Positions 49,789 to 59,131 of a stretch of 64,000 nucleotides of DNA are shown piece by piece; position 1 is the first letter of the stretch, and each line of letters begins with the position of its first letter. Made by a program: the position numbers and the translations under genes. Source of the DNA: Ruminococcaceae bacterium UBA3751. Lineage in GTDB: Bacteria; Bacillota; Clostridia; Oscillospirales; Acutalibacteraceae. The stretch covers positions 1 through 64,000 of the forward strand of contig DFGL01000039.1 in the NCBI GenBank assembly GCA_002371215.1. Direction: 5' to 3'. Below the pieces are notes generated by a model. That model searched no databases. It was not told the DNA's origin and worked only from the letters and a program-made list of their open reading frames with translations.

Positions 49789-51168
49789 TTATTTTTTCTG
49801 AGGGCCGTTGAAGCCTTTTTCCTCCTGGAACTTAGCGATTTTATCAATAACGCCGAGTACAACGTCAAAGCCGTCGCCTACAGTTTCCATCTCAAATCTG
49901 TCAGGCATATCGCGCCAGGTGTGGTAGTAATAAGTAAGTACGGGATTCTGAGCGGCAAAGGTAACTGATTTAATGCCTGCTCTTGTCATCGGCGTACTGT
50001 CGCAGCCGCCAACGGGGTTGTGGATACAGTGGTTTGTTTTGCTCGGAATATCAAGCTCGTTGAAGGTTTCCTTAAACATCTTTTCAAGGTCTGTATCAAA
50101 GCGGCAGCCCTGCCAGTCGTCCTTAATAACAACCTCAAAGTAATCCTTATCCGCAACGGAGTCAATATTGATGTTCCATGCGTTCTTAGTAAGGTCGTCG
50201 TTCTTATGCTCTGCCGCAAATGCCATTGAGCCGCGGAGTCCGCTCTCCTCTGATCCTACATTGAGGTCAACTATACGGCAGTTTTTGGGCATCTTTTCGG
50301 GGTTTTCCTTAAAGTACTTGATAACCTCGTACGAAAGGGCGATACCCGTTGCGTTGTCCATAGCGCCTCTTGAAGCGTTTTTGCCGTGAGGGTCGTTCCA
50401 CATTGTAACGAAGAAGCAGCCGAAAGCGGCGATAACAGCAACAATATGCATAATGAACATAATGCGAAGATATACGGGGTGGTTGGTCATTGTTGTAAGC
50501 TTTGATGAAAGCGGATTGAGCGTTCCTTCTACTGAGAAAGCACCCGAAGCTGCGAGGTCTTCAAGGCATTTTACAGCGCCCTTGAAGATTGAAAACAGCG
50601 TCATAAGGAAGAAGCAAACCGCGCCGAAGCCTACCTTGCCGTAGGTGGCAATTATACCTAAAATCGGCTTATCCTTATATTTGTAAGCGTGCTCGGAATG
50701 GCGCCAGCACCAGCTTGTATCGGTATGGCCCGAAAGGATAATTGTATAATCGTACTTTCCGTCCTCAGGCTCAAGAACGCCGTAGGAATTGCGCGAAATC
50801 TCCTGAGGGAAGAACATATCAAACCAGGTTTTATAAAGGAAACAGCTTGTAATAAGCCAGATTATTGCAAGCAGTGAGAATGCGCCGAGAACGTACCAGA
50901 GACTCTCGATTTCAAACGCAATAACGGCGCCTATACTAACAATGGTTCCCGCAATGCCTGCGTATGGAAGTCCGCCGATTCCCGAACGGGGAGAAACTGC
51001 GAATTCCTCTTCCTTAGGAGTAATTCCGATAGCCTTCAGCTTATCCTGCATATAGCGGTGAAATTTTGTTTCACCCTCAGAGCCCGGAAGCCTTGAGCCG
51101 ATTTTTAATGCCGCGTCGCTTACTATTTCATACGCTTCTTCGGCATATTTTCTGTTTTCTTCTTTCAT
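49789..51168 (-). CDS. M28-family metallopeptidase with inserted membrane helices
   Basis: A 459-residue protein carrying M28 zinc-ligand motifs in order: His148 and Asp150 in 'SGHTDTSW', Asp271 in 'AMDNATGIALS', Glu307-Glu308 in 'NVGSEESGLRGS', and a late His in 'YYYHTWRDMP'. Two hydrophobic segments precede the first motif (about residues 68-112), and two more lie between His148 and Asp271 (about 178-198 and 233-256), so the catalytic domain is interrupted by membrane helices. No signal peptide. The substrate is unknown. The start at 51168 has GGAGGTAATATTT. Confidence 0.82.
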   Translation of the reverse strand: MKEENRKYAEEAYEIVSDAALKIGSRLPGSEGETKFHRYMQDKLKAIGITPKEEEFAVSPRSGIGGLPYAGIAGTIVSIGAVIAFEIESLWYVLGAFSLLAIIWLITSCFLYKTWFDMFFPQEISRNSYGVLEPEDGKYDYTIILSGHTDTSWCWRHSEHAYKYKDKPILGIIATYGKVGFGAVCFFLMTLFSIFKGAVKCLEDLAASGAFSVEGTLNPLSSKLTTMTNHPVYLRIMFIMHIVAVIAAFGCFFVTMWNDPHGKNASRGAMDNATGIALSYEVIKYFKENPEKMPKNCRIVDLNVGSEESGLRGSMAFAAEHKNDDLTKNAWNINIDSVADKDYFEVVIKDDWQGCRFDTDLEKMFKETFNELDIPSKTNHCIHNPVGGCDSTPMTRAGIKSVTFAAQNPVLTYYYHTWRDMPDRFEMETVGDGFDVVLGVIDKIAKFQEEKGFNGPQKK

Positions 51169-51346
51169 AAATATTACCTCCAAAGTAAATCTACTTTTTC
51201 ATTTTACCACTTTATAACAGTAAAAAGCAATAGCTAACTTAAAAATAAGTCCATTATAGGATAAACTGTGCGGTTTAAGTTGAAAACTCAGTGCGTTTTT
51301 CATTTTTTAGTTACATTTTCGCTATTGAATAATATTTATAATTATG

Positions 51347-51375
51347 TTACGATATATACAGATTTTATCTATAAT
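51347..51375 (+). promoter_or_regulatory. Probable promoter of the PFK gene
   Basis: TTACGA (51347-51352), 17 bp, TATAAT (51370-51375). The -35 box is weak. Confidence 0.45.
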
Positions 51376-51403
51376 ATAAGTTTAAATAATGTTTGGAGAG
51401 TAT

Positions 51404-52651
51404 ATGGCAAAAAACCTTATTATCGGCCAGTCGGGAGGACCGACTGCAGTAATCAATTCAAGCCTTGCGGGCGCTATTGAATACGGTCTGCAGAGCGACG
51501 CAATCGGCAATATCTACGGAATGATTAACGGAATTGAGGGGCTGCTTGAAGAAAATATTATCAGCCTTTCGGCGATGTTTCGCAGTATGCCCCACGAATT
51601 AAACCGCCTTAAGCATTCTCCCGCTATGTTCCTCGGCTCCTGCCGCTACAAGCTTTCGGGCGACAGAGAGGAGTTTAACAGAATTTTTGAAATTCTTGAG
51701 ATGTACGAAATTGGCTATTTCGTATATATCGGCGGCAACGATTCAATGGACACTGTTAAAAAGCTGTCCGACTACGCAAAGAAAAAAAATATAGACGTTA
51801 AGATTACGGGAATTCCCAAGACCATTGATAACGATTTGGTGGGAATTGACCATTCGCCCGGCTTCGGCTCAGCGGCAAAATATATTGCAACCTGCGTTCG
51901 CGAGGTTGCGTTTGACACGAGTATTTACTCTATTAAATCAGTCCACATTATTGAGGCAATGGGGCGCGACGCAGGCTGGCTTACCGCTTCCTCCGTTCTT
52001 GCAAGGCAGGACGATATGCCCGCTCCGCACCTTGTTTATCTGCCCGAGGTTCCGTTCTCGGTTGAGAATTTTGTTGAGGACGTTAAGAAAAAGCTTGAGG
52101 AATACAACTCGGTTATAGTAGTCGTTTCCGAAGGCGTTAAGGATAAGGACGGAAACTATATATCCGCGGCGCAGGATTCGGGAGCCGATAAATTCGGCCA
52201 CGCCCGCCTCAGCGGAACGGGAGCTTATCTTAAAGCCGTTGTTGAAAAGGAAATCGGCTGTAAGGTAAGAGCTCTTGAACCGAGCGTTTTGCAGAGAAGC
52301 GCAGGGCATATAGTTTCGCTTTGCGACGTTAACGAGGCGTTCAATCTCGGTTCGGTTGCCGTAAGGGCTGCCGAGGAGGGGCAGACGGGAGTTTTCTCAA
52401 CCCTTCGCAGAACCTCAAATAAGCCGTACTGCGTTGAGTATTCAACGGAGGACGTTGCAAAGGTTGCCAATCAGGAAAAAACCGTTCCGCGCGAATGGAT
52501 AAACGAGAGGGGTAACGACGTTACCGAAGAAATGGTAACCTATCTTAAACCGCTTATAAGGGGCGTTGCGCAAACGCCGTTCAGGGGCGGATTGCCTGAT
52601 TACATTGATATACGCCACCTTGACGTAAGAAATCAGAGATATAAAGATTAA
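51404..52651 (+). CDS. Phosphofructokinase, pyrophosphate-dependent type
   Basis: A 415-residue PFK. 'SGGPTAVINSS' (residues 10-20), 'GGNDS' (110-114) and 'PKTIDNDL' (138-145) mark the family. The Asp in GGNDS, where ATP enzymes carry a Gly, is associated with PPi as phosphoryl donor, so the reversible PPi-PFK (EC 2.7.1.90) is the better call, though no search was run. ATG at 51404, with GGAGAG before it, is preferred to an upstream ATG at 51389. It would serve glycolysis of the sugars released by the glycosidases here. Confidence 0.85.
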   Translation: MAKNLIIGQSGGPTAVINSSLAGAIEYGLQSDAIGNIYGMINGIEGLLEENIISLSAMFRSMPHELNRLKHSPAMFLGSCRYKLSGDREEFNRIFEILEMYEIGYFVYIGGNDSMDTVKKLSDYAKKKNIDVKITGIPKTIDNDLVGIDHSPGFGSAAKYIATCVREVAFDTSIYSIKSVHIIEAMGRDAGWLTASSVLARQDDMPAPHLVYLPEVPFSVENFVEDVKKKLEEYNSVIVVVSEGVKDKDGNYISAAQDSGADKFGHARLSGTGAYLKAVVEKEIGCKVRALEPSVLQRSAGHIVSLCDVNEAFNLGSVAVRAAEEGQTGVFSTLRRTSNKPYCVEYSTEDVAKVANQEKTVPREWINERGNDVTEEMVTYLKPLIRGVAQTPFRGGLPDYIDIRHLDVRNQRYKD

Positions 52652-52673
52652 TTTCAGGAGAGGAGTAATATTT

Positions 52674-54170
52674 ATGAAAAAAATCGTTAAGCTGCTCAGC
52701 GTATTTCTTGCCTTCGTGCTTGTTATTTCAAGCGGCAGCGTTGCATTTGCAAAAACAAAGAAGGACGTTACGCCCGTAATTGTTCTTCACGGCCTCGGCG
52801 GAAGCGATATTTACCAGAATATCGGTACTGATAATGAGGCTAAAATAGCTCAGTTCGGACTTGACGTTTCGGCTATGGCTAAGAATAACGATATTCTTGA
52901 TAATGCGCTCAAGCTCTTTACAGAGGACCAGACTCCCGATTACTATGCGCTTTTTGAAGCGCTCGGAAACTATTTTGAGGGTACGAATATCAATTTCAGA
53001 AATAACGGTACTCCCAAAAAGGGGCAGGGAATCAAGACCTATTGGGAGGAGCCTCTCTCAAAGCATAAAGACTATCTTACAATGCGCGATTTCTCAATTC
53101 CCGTTATTGCAAGACAGGTTTCCGATATTATCGGCGCCAAGAACGTTTATGCCTTTAACTACGACTGGCGCGTTGATATGTGTCAGACTGCGGTTAAGCT
53201 CAGAAAGTTCGTTAAAGCAGTTAAAAAACGCACGGGCGCTAAAAAGGTAACTATCGTTGCGCTTTCGCTCGGCGGAGCGGTTATGTCCGCATATATAGAC
53301 AAGTACAAGGATAAAAAGGACCTTAAGCGCCTTATTCTTCTTAACCCCGCATATATGGGAGCGGACGTTGCAAGAGCATTTGAATTCGACTTAAAGACCG
53401 ATAAAAAGAAGGTAATTCCCTATCTTCACAATATGGAACAGGATTTCCAGGGCGGCGATAAGGAAACGATATTCAAGGCGGTTACCGCCCTCGGAGACGA
53501 CAGAATAGAAAACGCGCTCGACAATCTGCAAAACGATATTCTCAGCAGCAAGAAAATGAGAAAAAAATTCTTCCTTGAGGTTGTTAAGCCGTGGATAGGA
53601 AATATCCCCGCCTTCTGGGAGGTAATACCTTATTCCGAGTTTAATAAGTGCGTTAAAAGGATGAGCAAAATAGGCTATCTTGATAAAAAGAGCGGACTTT
53701 ATAAGAAGATTAAGAGGTACCATAAGGTTCAGGGCAGATTCAAGAAAAACCTTAAATACGTTAAAAAGCACGGTACAGAGGTTGCAATTATTGCAAACTA
53801 CGGAACGGGCGGACTTCCGCTTACCTCTAAGTACAGCAACCATACCGACCTTCTTATCGATACAAAATACGCTTCCGTTGGCGCAACGGTTGCAAAGTAC
53901 GGTAAAAAGCTCAAGGGCAAAAATGCCAAGGGCAAGTACGTTTCTCCCGACAGGGTAATTAATGCAAAAACCTGCCTGCTTCCTAATAATACCTTCTTTA
54001 TTAAAGGTATTATCCACGGTATGTATAAGTACGACAGCGACGCAGCTAAGTTTATAGCAAACCTGAGCGTAGGCAGAGTTAAGCCGAATATCAAGGCGGT
54101 TAAGAAAAAATACGGCTATTCCCAGTTCGTAAAGGGCGATAAGGAACAGCACCTAACAAATATTGAATAG
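52674..54170 (+). CDS. Secreted LCAT-like alpha/beta hydrolase
   Basis: A 498-residue protein with a signal peptide ('FLAFVLVISSGSVAFA', cut near residue 26), then an alpha/beta-hydrolase fold: oxyanion-side 'IVLHGLGG' (residues 36-43), 'YDWRVD' (163-168, as in LCAT and PGAP1-type lipases), nucleophile Ser198 in 'VALSLGG'. The first small residue of the GxSxG elbow is Ala instead of Gly, common in this group. A C-terminal His and Asp would complete the triad but are not assigned. A lipase, esterase or acyltransferase acting on extracellular lipid is likely. Confidence 0.8.
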   Translation: MKKIVKLLSVFLAFVLVISSGSVAFAKTKKDVTPVIVLHGLGGSDIYQNIGTDNEAKIAQFGLDVSAMAKNNDILDNALKLFTEDQTPDYYALFEALGNYFEGTNINFRNNGTPKKGQGIKTYWEEPLSKHKDYLTMRDFSIPVIARQVSDIIGAKNVYAFNYDWRVDMCQTAVKLRKFVKAVKKRTGAKKVTIVALSLGGAVMSAYIDKYKDKKDLKRLILLNPAYMGADVARAFEFDLKTDKKKVIPYLHNMEQDFQGGDKETIFKAVTALGDDRIENALDNLQNDILSSKKMRKKFFLEVVKPWIGNIPAFWEVIPYSEFNKCVKRMSKIGYLDKKSGLYKKIKRYHKVQGRFKKNLKYVKKHGTEVAIIANYGTGGLPLTSKYSNHTDLLIDTKYASVGATVAKYGKKLKGKNAKGKYVSPDRVINAKTCLLPNNTFFIKGIIHGMYKYDSDAAKFIANLSVGRVKPNIKAVKKKYGYSQFVKGDKEQHLTNIE

Positions 54171-54181
54171 TGAATAAAATA

Positions 54182-54210
54182 AAAGGGCAGTTCAGTACGA
54201 ACTGCCCTTT
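54182..54210. terminator. Bidirectional terminator
   Basis: AAAGGGCAGTTC/GAACTGCCCTTT stem with a 5-nt loop, between the hydrolase gene and the converging serA. Confidence 0.85.
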
Positions 54211-54219
54211 ATCTGTTTG

Positions 54220-55380
54220 TTATTTAATAACTCTTACCTTGATAACGCCGTCAATGCTTTCTATATCGGAAACGACGCCTCCTGAAACGTTTGTATCGCA
54301 GTCAATAATTGAATAAGCGATTGCGCCTCTGTTTTTATCCTCAAAGGAGGCGATGTTAACTCCGTCCTTTGAGATTGTATCGGTAATTGTTGAAATCATA
54401 TTCGGCTGATTTTTATGAATTACAGTAATTCTTACCGAGCCTGATTTTTCAACGCTTACCGCGGGCATATTAACGGAATTCTTGATGTTGCCGTTTTCAA
54501 GGAAATCAATGAGCTCAAGAGCGCCCATAGCCGCGCAGTTTTCCTCGCTCTCGGGGGTAGAAGCGCCGAGATGCGGGAGGGCAACAACGCCGTCAACGCC
54601 GATAAGAGCGGCGTCCGGGAAGTCGGTAACGTAAGCAGCCATTCTGCCGTCCTCAAGCGCGTCAATAACGTCTGCGCTGTTAGCGAGTGCGCCGCGCGCA
54701 AAGTTCATAACGCGAACGGTGTTTTTCATTGTGTCAATTGTTTCCTTATTGATAAGGTCCTTTGTTTCGTCATTAAGCGGAACGTGGAGAGTGATATAAT
54801 CCGCAACGGGGAAAATCTCGTCAAGATTATTGTTAAGGGTGATACCTGCTTTAAGCGCAGTGCCTTCGGGAAGGAACGGGTCGTAGCCGATAACCTTCAT
54901 TCCGAGGTCAACCGCAGCCTCTGCAACGAGTCTGCCGATAGCGCCGAGACCGATTACGCCGAGGGTTTTGCCTTTGATTTCGGGGCCTGCGAATGCGCTC
55001 TTGCCCTTTTCAACCGTTTTGCCTACGTTATCGCCTTCGCCCTTGATGGTTTTGCACCAGTCGATAGCCTTTGTAACCTTACGGGAGGAGATGAGTAAGC
55101 CGAGAATTACAAGCTCTTTAACGGCGTTTGCGTTTGCGCCGGGCGTATTGAAAACAACTATGCCCTTTTCAGCGCAGTCGGCAACGGGGATATTGTTAGT
55201 TCCCGCGCCCGCTCTTGCTATTGCAAGAAGGGAGCCGGGCATCTCCATATCGTGCATTGAAGCGGAGCGTACCATAATAGCGTCCGGATTTTCAATATCG
55301 TCGCCGTAAGCGTACTTTGATTTATCAAACTTTGAAAGTCCTACGTTGGAAATCTTATTTAATGTTTTAATATTATACAT
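54220..55380 (-). CDS. serA: D-3-phosphoglycerate dehydrogenase
   Basis: A 386-residue enzyme for the first step of serine synthesis. The NAD-binding 'LGVIGLGAIGRLVAE' lies near residue 140, the catalytic domains surround it, and a C-terminal ACT domain ('VRITVIHKNQPNMISTITDT') follows from about 315, the serine-feedback type. It follows serC by about 40 bases, so the two form an operon. GAGATAAAGATATG precedes the start. Confidence 0.95.
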   Translation of the reverse strand: MYNIKTLNKISNVGLSKFDKSKYAYGDDIENPDAIMVRSASMHDMEMPGSLLAIARAGAGTNNIPVADCAEKGIVVFNTPGANANAVKELVILGLLISSRKVTKAIDWCKTIKGEGDNVGKTVEKGKSAFAGPEIKGKTLGVIGLGAIGRLVAEAAVDLGMKVIGYDPFLPEGTALKAGITLNNNLDEIFPVADYITLHVPLNDETKDLINKETIDTMKNTVRVMNFARGALANSADVIDALEDGRMAAYVTDFPDAALIGVDGVVALPHLGASTPESEENCAAMGALELIDFLENGNIKNSVNMPAVSVEKSGSVRITVIHKNQPNMISTITDTISKDGVNIASFEDKNRGAIAYSIIDCDTNVSGGVVSDIESIDGVIKVRVIK

Positions 55381-55421
55381 ATCTTTATCTCCTGATATTA
55401 AATATAAGTGATAATTCCGAA

Positions 55422-56507
55422 TTATTTATTAGCTTCCTCAAACGCCTTCATAAACTCAACAAGCTTTTCAACGCCCTCAATCGGCATTGCGTTGTAGATA
55501 GAAGCTCTCATACCGCCTACGGTTCTGTGGCCTTTAAGGTTAACAAAGCCTGCCTCGGTAGCTTCCTTGATGAACTTAGCGTTGAGCTCGTCGCTGTCCG
55601 TTACGAAGGGAACGTTCATAAGGCTTCTGTCCTCGGGAACGACTGTACCGCGGAACATCTCGGAGCTGTCAAGGAAATCGTAGAGAATCTTTGCCTTCTT
55701 TTCGTTATGAGCCTTCATAGCGTCGAGCGAGCCGAATTCCTCTTTTATCCAGTCAAGCACGAGCTTGCAGATATAAATTGTCCAGCACGGGGGAGTGTTG
55801 TAAAGAGAATCAGCGTCCGCCTGAATTTTGTAATTCATCATAACGGGAGTGATATCTCTTGCATTGCCGAGTAAATCCTCGCGGATGATTGCAACAACGA
55901 GACCTGCGGGGGCAACGTTCTTCTGAGCGCCGAAGTAAACAACGCCGAACTTACTGATATCAAGCGGCTCCGAAAGAGCGCAGGAGGAAACGTCCGCAAT
56001 AAGAACCTTGTCGCCAACGGGAGGGAGCTCTTTGTAAACCGTTCCGTAAATAGTGTTGTTCATACAGATATAAACGTAGTCTGCGTCCTCGCGGAAATCC
56101 TCGGGCTTTGTCTTGGGAATATAGGAGAAGGTTTTGTCTGCTGAAGAAGCAACAGCCTTGACGTCGCCGTATTTCTGAGCTTCCTGATAAGCCTTCTTAG
56201 CCCACTGACCCGTAATAATATAATCAGCTTTGCCGCTGCCGTTCATAAAGTTAAGCGGAATTGCGGAGAATTGAGCCGAAGCGCCGCCCTGAAGGAAAAG
56301 CACTTTGTAATTATCGGGAATTTTATAAAGCTCTCTCATAAGAACTTCAGCCTCTTTGATAATATCGTCAAACCACTTTGAACGGTGGCTCATTTCCATT
56401 ACTGACTGTCCTGAACCGTGGTAGTCCATAATCTCTGCGCCTGCGCGCTCTAATACCTTCTCGGGAAGGGTGGACGGACCCGCACTGAAATTGTAAACTC
56501 TTGCCAT
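55422..56507 (-). CDS. serC: Phosphoserine aminotransferase
   Basis: A 361-residue PLP enzyme that makes O-phosphoserine from 3-phosphohydroxypyruvate. The start 'MARVYNFSAGPSTLPEKVLE' is typical; the PLP lysine is in 'YFGAQKNVAPAGL' near residue 190. It is the first gene of serC-serA, behind a strong promoter. No T-box was seen in the leader. The third serine enzyme (serB) is not in this window. Confidence 0.95.
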   Translation of the reverse strand: MARVYNFSAGPSTLPEKVLERAGAEIMDYHGSGQSVMEMSHRSKWFDDIIKEAEVLMRELYKIPDNYKVLFLQGGASAQFSAIPLNFMNGSGKADYIITGQWAKKAYQEAQKYGDVKAVASSADKTFSYIPKTKPEDFREDADYVYICMNNTIYGTVYKELPPVGDKVLIADVSSCALSEPLDISKFGVVYFGAQKNVAPAGLVVAIIREDLLGNARDITPVMMNYKIQADADSLYNTPPCWTIYICKLVLDWIKEEFGSLDAMKAHNEKKAKILYDFLDSSEMFRGTVVPEDRSLMNVPFVTDSDELNAKFIKEATEAGFVNLKGHRTVGGMRASIYNAMPIEGVEKLVEFMKAFEEANK

Positions 56508-56560
56508 AGTTTGTTACCTCATTTCTGAATTTATTGCTTTTATTAAAAATGCTAAAAACT

Positions 56561-56588
56561 ATTATAGAGATATTCAATTTTTTGTCAA
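56561..56588 (-). promoter_or_regulatory. Promoter of serC-serA
   Basis: On the minus strand: TTGACA (56588-56583), 16 bp, TATAAT (56566-56561). Confidence 0.75.
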
Positions 56589-56686
56589 TGTATGGGGATA
56601 ATCTTTGTAATAATTGACAATAGATTGATAAAAAATTAACAATATAAGGCAAATGCTTATCATTTTCGTTGCTTATAGTAACAAAA

Positions 56687-56712
56687 AACCGCAGAGTATA
56701 TACCCTGCGGTT
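56687..56712 (-). terminator. Terminator of the three-gene unknown operon
   Basis: AACCGCAG/CTGCGGTT stem with a 10-nt loop; on the minus strand it is followed by a T run. Confidence 0.75.
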
Positions 56713-56729
56713 AATGAATAATATGGTTT

Positions 56730-57554
56730 TTAATCCTTTTTTCTTATTCTTTTGTTTGTTAAAAACATTGATAGCCATGCTGCAACTGAAATTACTGCAG
56801 AAGCCGCCGCAACAAATAAGAAGTACTTATCCGTCATTGAATTGAAGGCGGATTTATATATTTCGGGAAGGATTATAAACGAAGCGAACGGATGGATAAG
56901 CCTGCATATTAAAGCGCCGAGCGCCGTACCTGCAGCGCCGCCTGAAATTCCGCTTAAAATACAAACGTATGCTCTTTGCTTGTTTGAAAACATAAAGGAC
57001 ATAGTAAGTCCGGCAACTATTGCCGAAAGCATTGCTATCACTATGAGCGTTAGCGTAAAGTCTTTAACCTCGTTTACTCTGTCCCTGAGGGTTTGAAGAT
57101 TGCGAACGCCAACGGTTTCGCTGAAGATTTCAGCGGCTTTTTCAGAGGTGTTATGGATATATTCCTTTTGGTATTTCATTGAGTTTCCGTCAAGGTACTC
57201 CGTACAGAGCGTGTCAAAATAATCAACAAGGTCGTCCGTATAGAGCTCGGAGCTTTCGCTGCCGGAAACGTTCTGAAACGCCTTTGTAAGCGAATCGCTT
57301 ATCGGGTATTCGTTTTTAACCGTTTCAAAAACGGATTTGGGAATTCCGCTCTGAGCCTCAAGAACGGTGAATTTTGCACTTAACTGCGCCTCACACTCTG
57401 CAGTAACAGCAGAAGTAACCATATTTTTAACTATATAGCTATCAGAGGCAATGGTTGAATTGGTAATCAGCGCGGTTATAGTTATAGCAGTTGAAAACGC
57501 AATAATTACAGAAAATATTACAACGAGTATTTTTCTTGTAGCTGAAAACTCCAT
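56730..57554 (-). CDS. Four-helix membrane protein, unknown function
   Basis: A 274-residue protein with an N-terminal helix ('ILVVIFSVIIAFSTAITITA'), an extracellular segment of about 120 residues, and three more helices in the C-terminal half ('TLIVIAMLSAIVAGLTMSF', then 'ILSGISGGAAGTALGALICR', then 'YLFFVAAASAVISVAAWLS' approximately). A basic tail ends it. I do not recognise the family. It is the last of a three-gene operon, its start overlapping the previous stop by one base. Confidence 0.7.
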   Translation of the reverse strand: MEFSATRKILVVIFSVIIAFSTAITITALITNSTIASDSYIVKNMVTSAVTAECEAQLSAKFTVLEAQSGIPKSVFETVKNEYPISDSLTKAFQNVSGSESSELYTDDLVDYFDTLCTEYLDGNSMKYQKEYIHNTSEKAAEIFSETVGVRNLQTLRDRVNEVKDFTLTLIVIAMLSAIVAGLTMSFMFSNKQRAYVCILSGISGGAAGTALGALICRLIHPFASFIILPEIYKSAFNSMTDKYFLFVAAASAVISVAAWLSMFLTNKRIRKKD

Positions 57555-58114
57555 TATTCCACCTCCTTATACAACAGTGCGTAATAATCGGTGGTCAGGC
57601 CTAAGCCCTTGGAAACTCTGTAGTAAATAATAAGGTTGCGCCTGCCCGAAGGGGAGAGGCTGAGCGCCTCGTTTTCACTTTTAACAAGCTGCTCCTTATC
57701 AAATTTGTAAGTGTACTCGCCACTTGCAGTTGAAACTGTAACGGGTGCGTTGGTTATGAATTTTGCTACGTTGTTTGCCGTAAGTTCAACATAAATGCAG
57801 CCCGTTTCGCCTATTTTGGCGCTCTTTTCCGAAAGGGAAGCGGAGTCGGCAAGCAGCGAATAATCAGCGTTGTATCTGAGCTTCAGCTCTCCGTCGCAGC
57901 TGATAGTTCCGAGAAGCTCGTTTTTAACGGGCTTTTCGTTCGGCGGAGCCTCGTCAGAGGGGTTAAGTTCATCGTGATAAGAAAGTCTTACTCCGTTATT
58001 CAGCGGAACGAGTCTGTCGCCGTCCGCTCTGAAAAATAAAACGAAAGCAAGGGAAACTGCTATTGCCGTACAAATCGGCAGCACAATGCCTTTTAAAATG
58101 AAATTTTTGCTCAT
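57554..58114 (-). CDS. Membrane-anchored protein with beta-rich extracellular part
   Basis: A 186-residue protein with one N-terminal helix ('VLPICTAIAVSLAFVLFF') and an extracellular part of about 155 residues that looks beta-rich ('NAPVTVSTASGEYTYKFDKE'). No family is recognised. It is in the middle of the three-gene operon, three bases after the upstream gene. Confidence 0.7.
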   Translation of the reverse strand: MSKNFILKGIVLPICTAIAVSLAFVLFFRADGDRLVPLNNGVRLSYHDELNPSDEAPPNEKPVKNELLGTISCDGELKLRYNADYSLLADSASLSEKSAKIGETGCIYVELTANNVAKFITNAPVTVSTASGEYTYKFDKEQLVKSENEALSLSPSGRRNLIIYYRVSKGLGLTTDYYALLYKEVE

Positions 58115-58117
58115 AGA

Positions 58118-58972
58118 TTATCTCTGCCCTTGGTTTGCTCCTTCGGAAAGTGTGTTTGCGAGTGAAAAGCTTTTTTTCTTCTTTGGCTTATATGCGGGCG
58201 GATTTTTAAGCTTTTTAGTTAAGCGGTTGTTTTTGCCCGTGATTTTATTAACCTCGTGAACGGGGCCCGCCATATATTCAATCATATATTTATCTGCAAC
58301 AGCCATCAAATCGGGGTCGTTTTTCATTTCGCCGAGAATAGTAACGGCGATTATGTCCTGAACCTCGTTCGTTCCGTCCTCAAAGATTTCATTCAGAAGC
58401 TTAAAGAGCTTTTTGCGCTCTGCGTCTGAGCCGTTTTTTATTACGCTTAAAACTCTTTCGTTGCCGTATTCGGCAAAAAATGTTTCGGGGAGGAATTCGC
58501 CGTAATCAACGATATTCTGCTTAATAGTATCTTTAAAATCGGGATAAAGCGCGCCGAAGCGGTTCGCCAGAGAATCAACGTCGTAGCTGATAAGGCCGTT
58601 TTTAGCCTTTGTTCTTGATACCGCCTTTGGCATTTTAACCTTTTCAAGATTTACCTTTTTGTTCGTTTTGAAAAGGCGTTCAACCTCCTCGATTATCTCA
58701 TTTGAGAGGGAGCGTACCTCGCGGTCGTCAACGTTTTCGGGCTCAAGAAGAAGGCGCGAAACCGTGTTGAATTCGCTTGTGCTTCCGTCAACGTCATAAG
58801 CGCATTCAAAAGCTAAAATGTTGCTGTCATCGTCGTAGACAAGGCGGTAGCTTCCGCTGTCGGATTTAAAGGCGAGAGAGCTGTCCGTGGCGTCGGTTTT
58901 TTTGAAACCAAGCTCCTCGTTTGTATTTTTAAGGTGATTTTCTATAGCGTTGAAAATATTAGTTAATTCCAT
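58118..58972 (-). CDS. Cytoplasmic protein of unknown function
   Basis: A 284-residue soluble protein: an N-terminal alpha/beta part resembling a small binding fold ('NIFNAIENHLKN' and 'AFECAYDVDGSTSEF'), a middle helical part, and a basic, Pro-rich tail ('KKLKNPPAYKPKKKK'). Not recognised. The start at 58972 has AAGGAAA upstream, and an earlier in-frame start at 59044 reads through A/T-rich non-coding sequence. It is the first gene of the three-gene operon; the two membrane genes follow closely, suggesting a shared role. Confidence 0.72.
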   Translation of the reverse strand: MELTNIFNAIENHLKNTNEELGFKKTDATDSSLAFKSDSGSYRLVYDDDSNILAFECAYDVDGSTSEFNTVSRLLLEPENVDDREVRSLSNEIIEEVERLFKTNKKVNLEKVKMPKAVSRTKAKNGLISYDVDSLANRFGALYPDFKDTIKQNIVDYGEFLPETFFAEYGNERVLSVIKNGSDAERKKLFKLLNEIFEDGTNEVQDIIAVTILGEMKNDPDLMAVADKYMIEYMAGPVHEVNKITGKNNRLTKKLKNPPAYKPKKKKSFSLANTLSEGANQGQR

Positions 58973-59068
58973 AAAAAATTTCCTTTCGTTTAAAACTTGA
59001 TATATAATCCGATATATTATACAACAAAATTTATATTTTGTCACTACCTAATTTTAATAAAAATAATA

Positions 59069-59097
59069 TTGATATTGAATACAATATATGTTAAAAT
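59069..59097 (+). promoter_or_regulatory. Promoter of murI
   Basis: TTGATA (59069-59074), 17 bp, TAAAAT (59092-59097). Confidence 0.6.
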
Positions 59098-59131
59098 ATT
59101 TAGAATAAAAACCAACGAGGGAACTGATTAA

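Noticed and set aside
53391..54152. 253-residue minus-strand frame under the LCAT-like hydrolase gene
   Set aside because: Shadow of a gene with signal peptide and active-site motifs; the minus frame has no start signal.
56508..56640. T-box leader upstream of serC
   Set aside because: No T-box consensus, specifier stem or terminator/antiterminator pair found between promoter and start.
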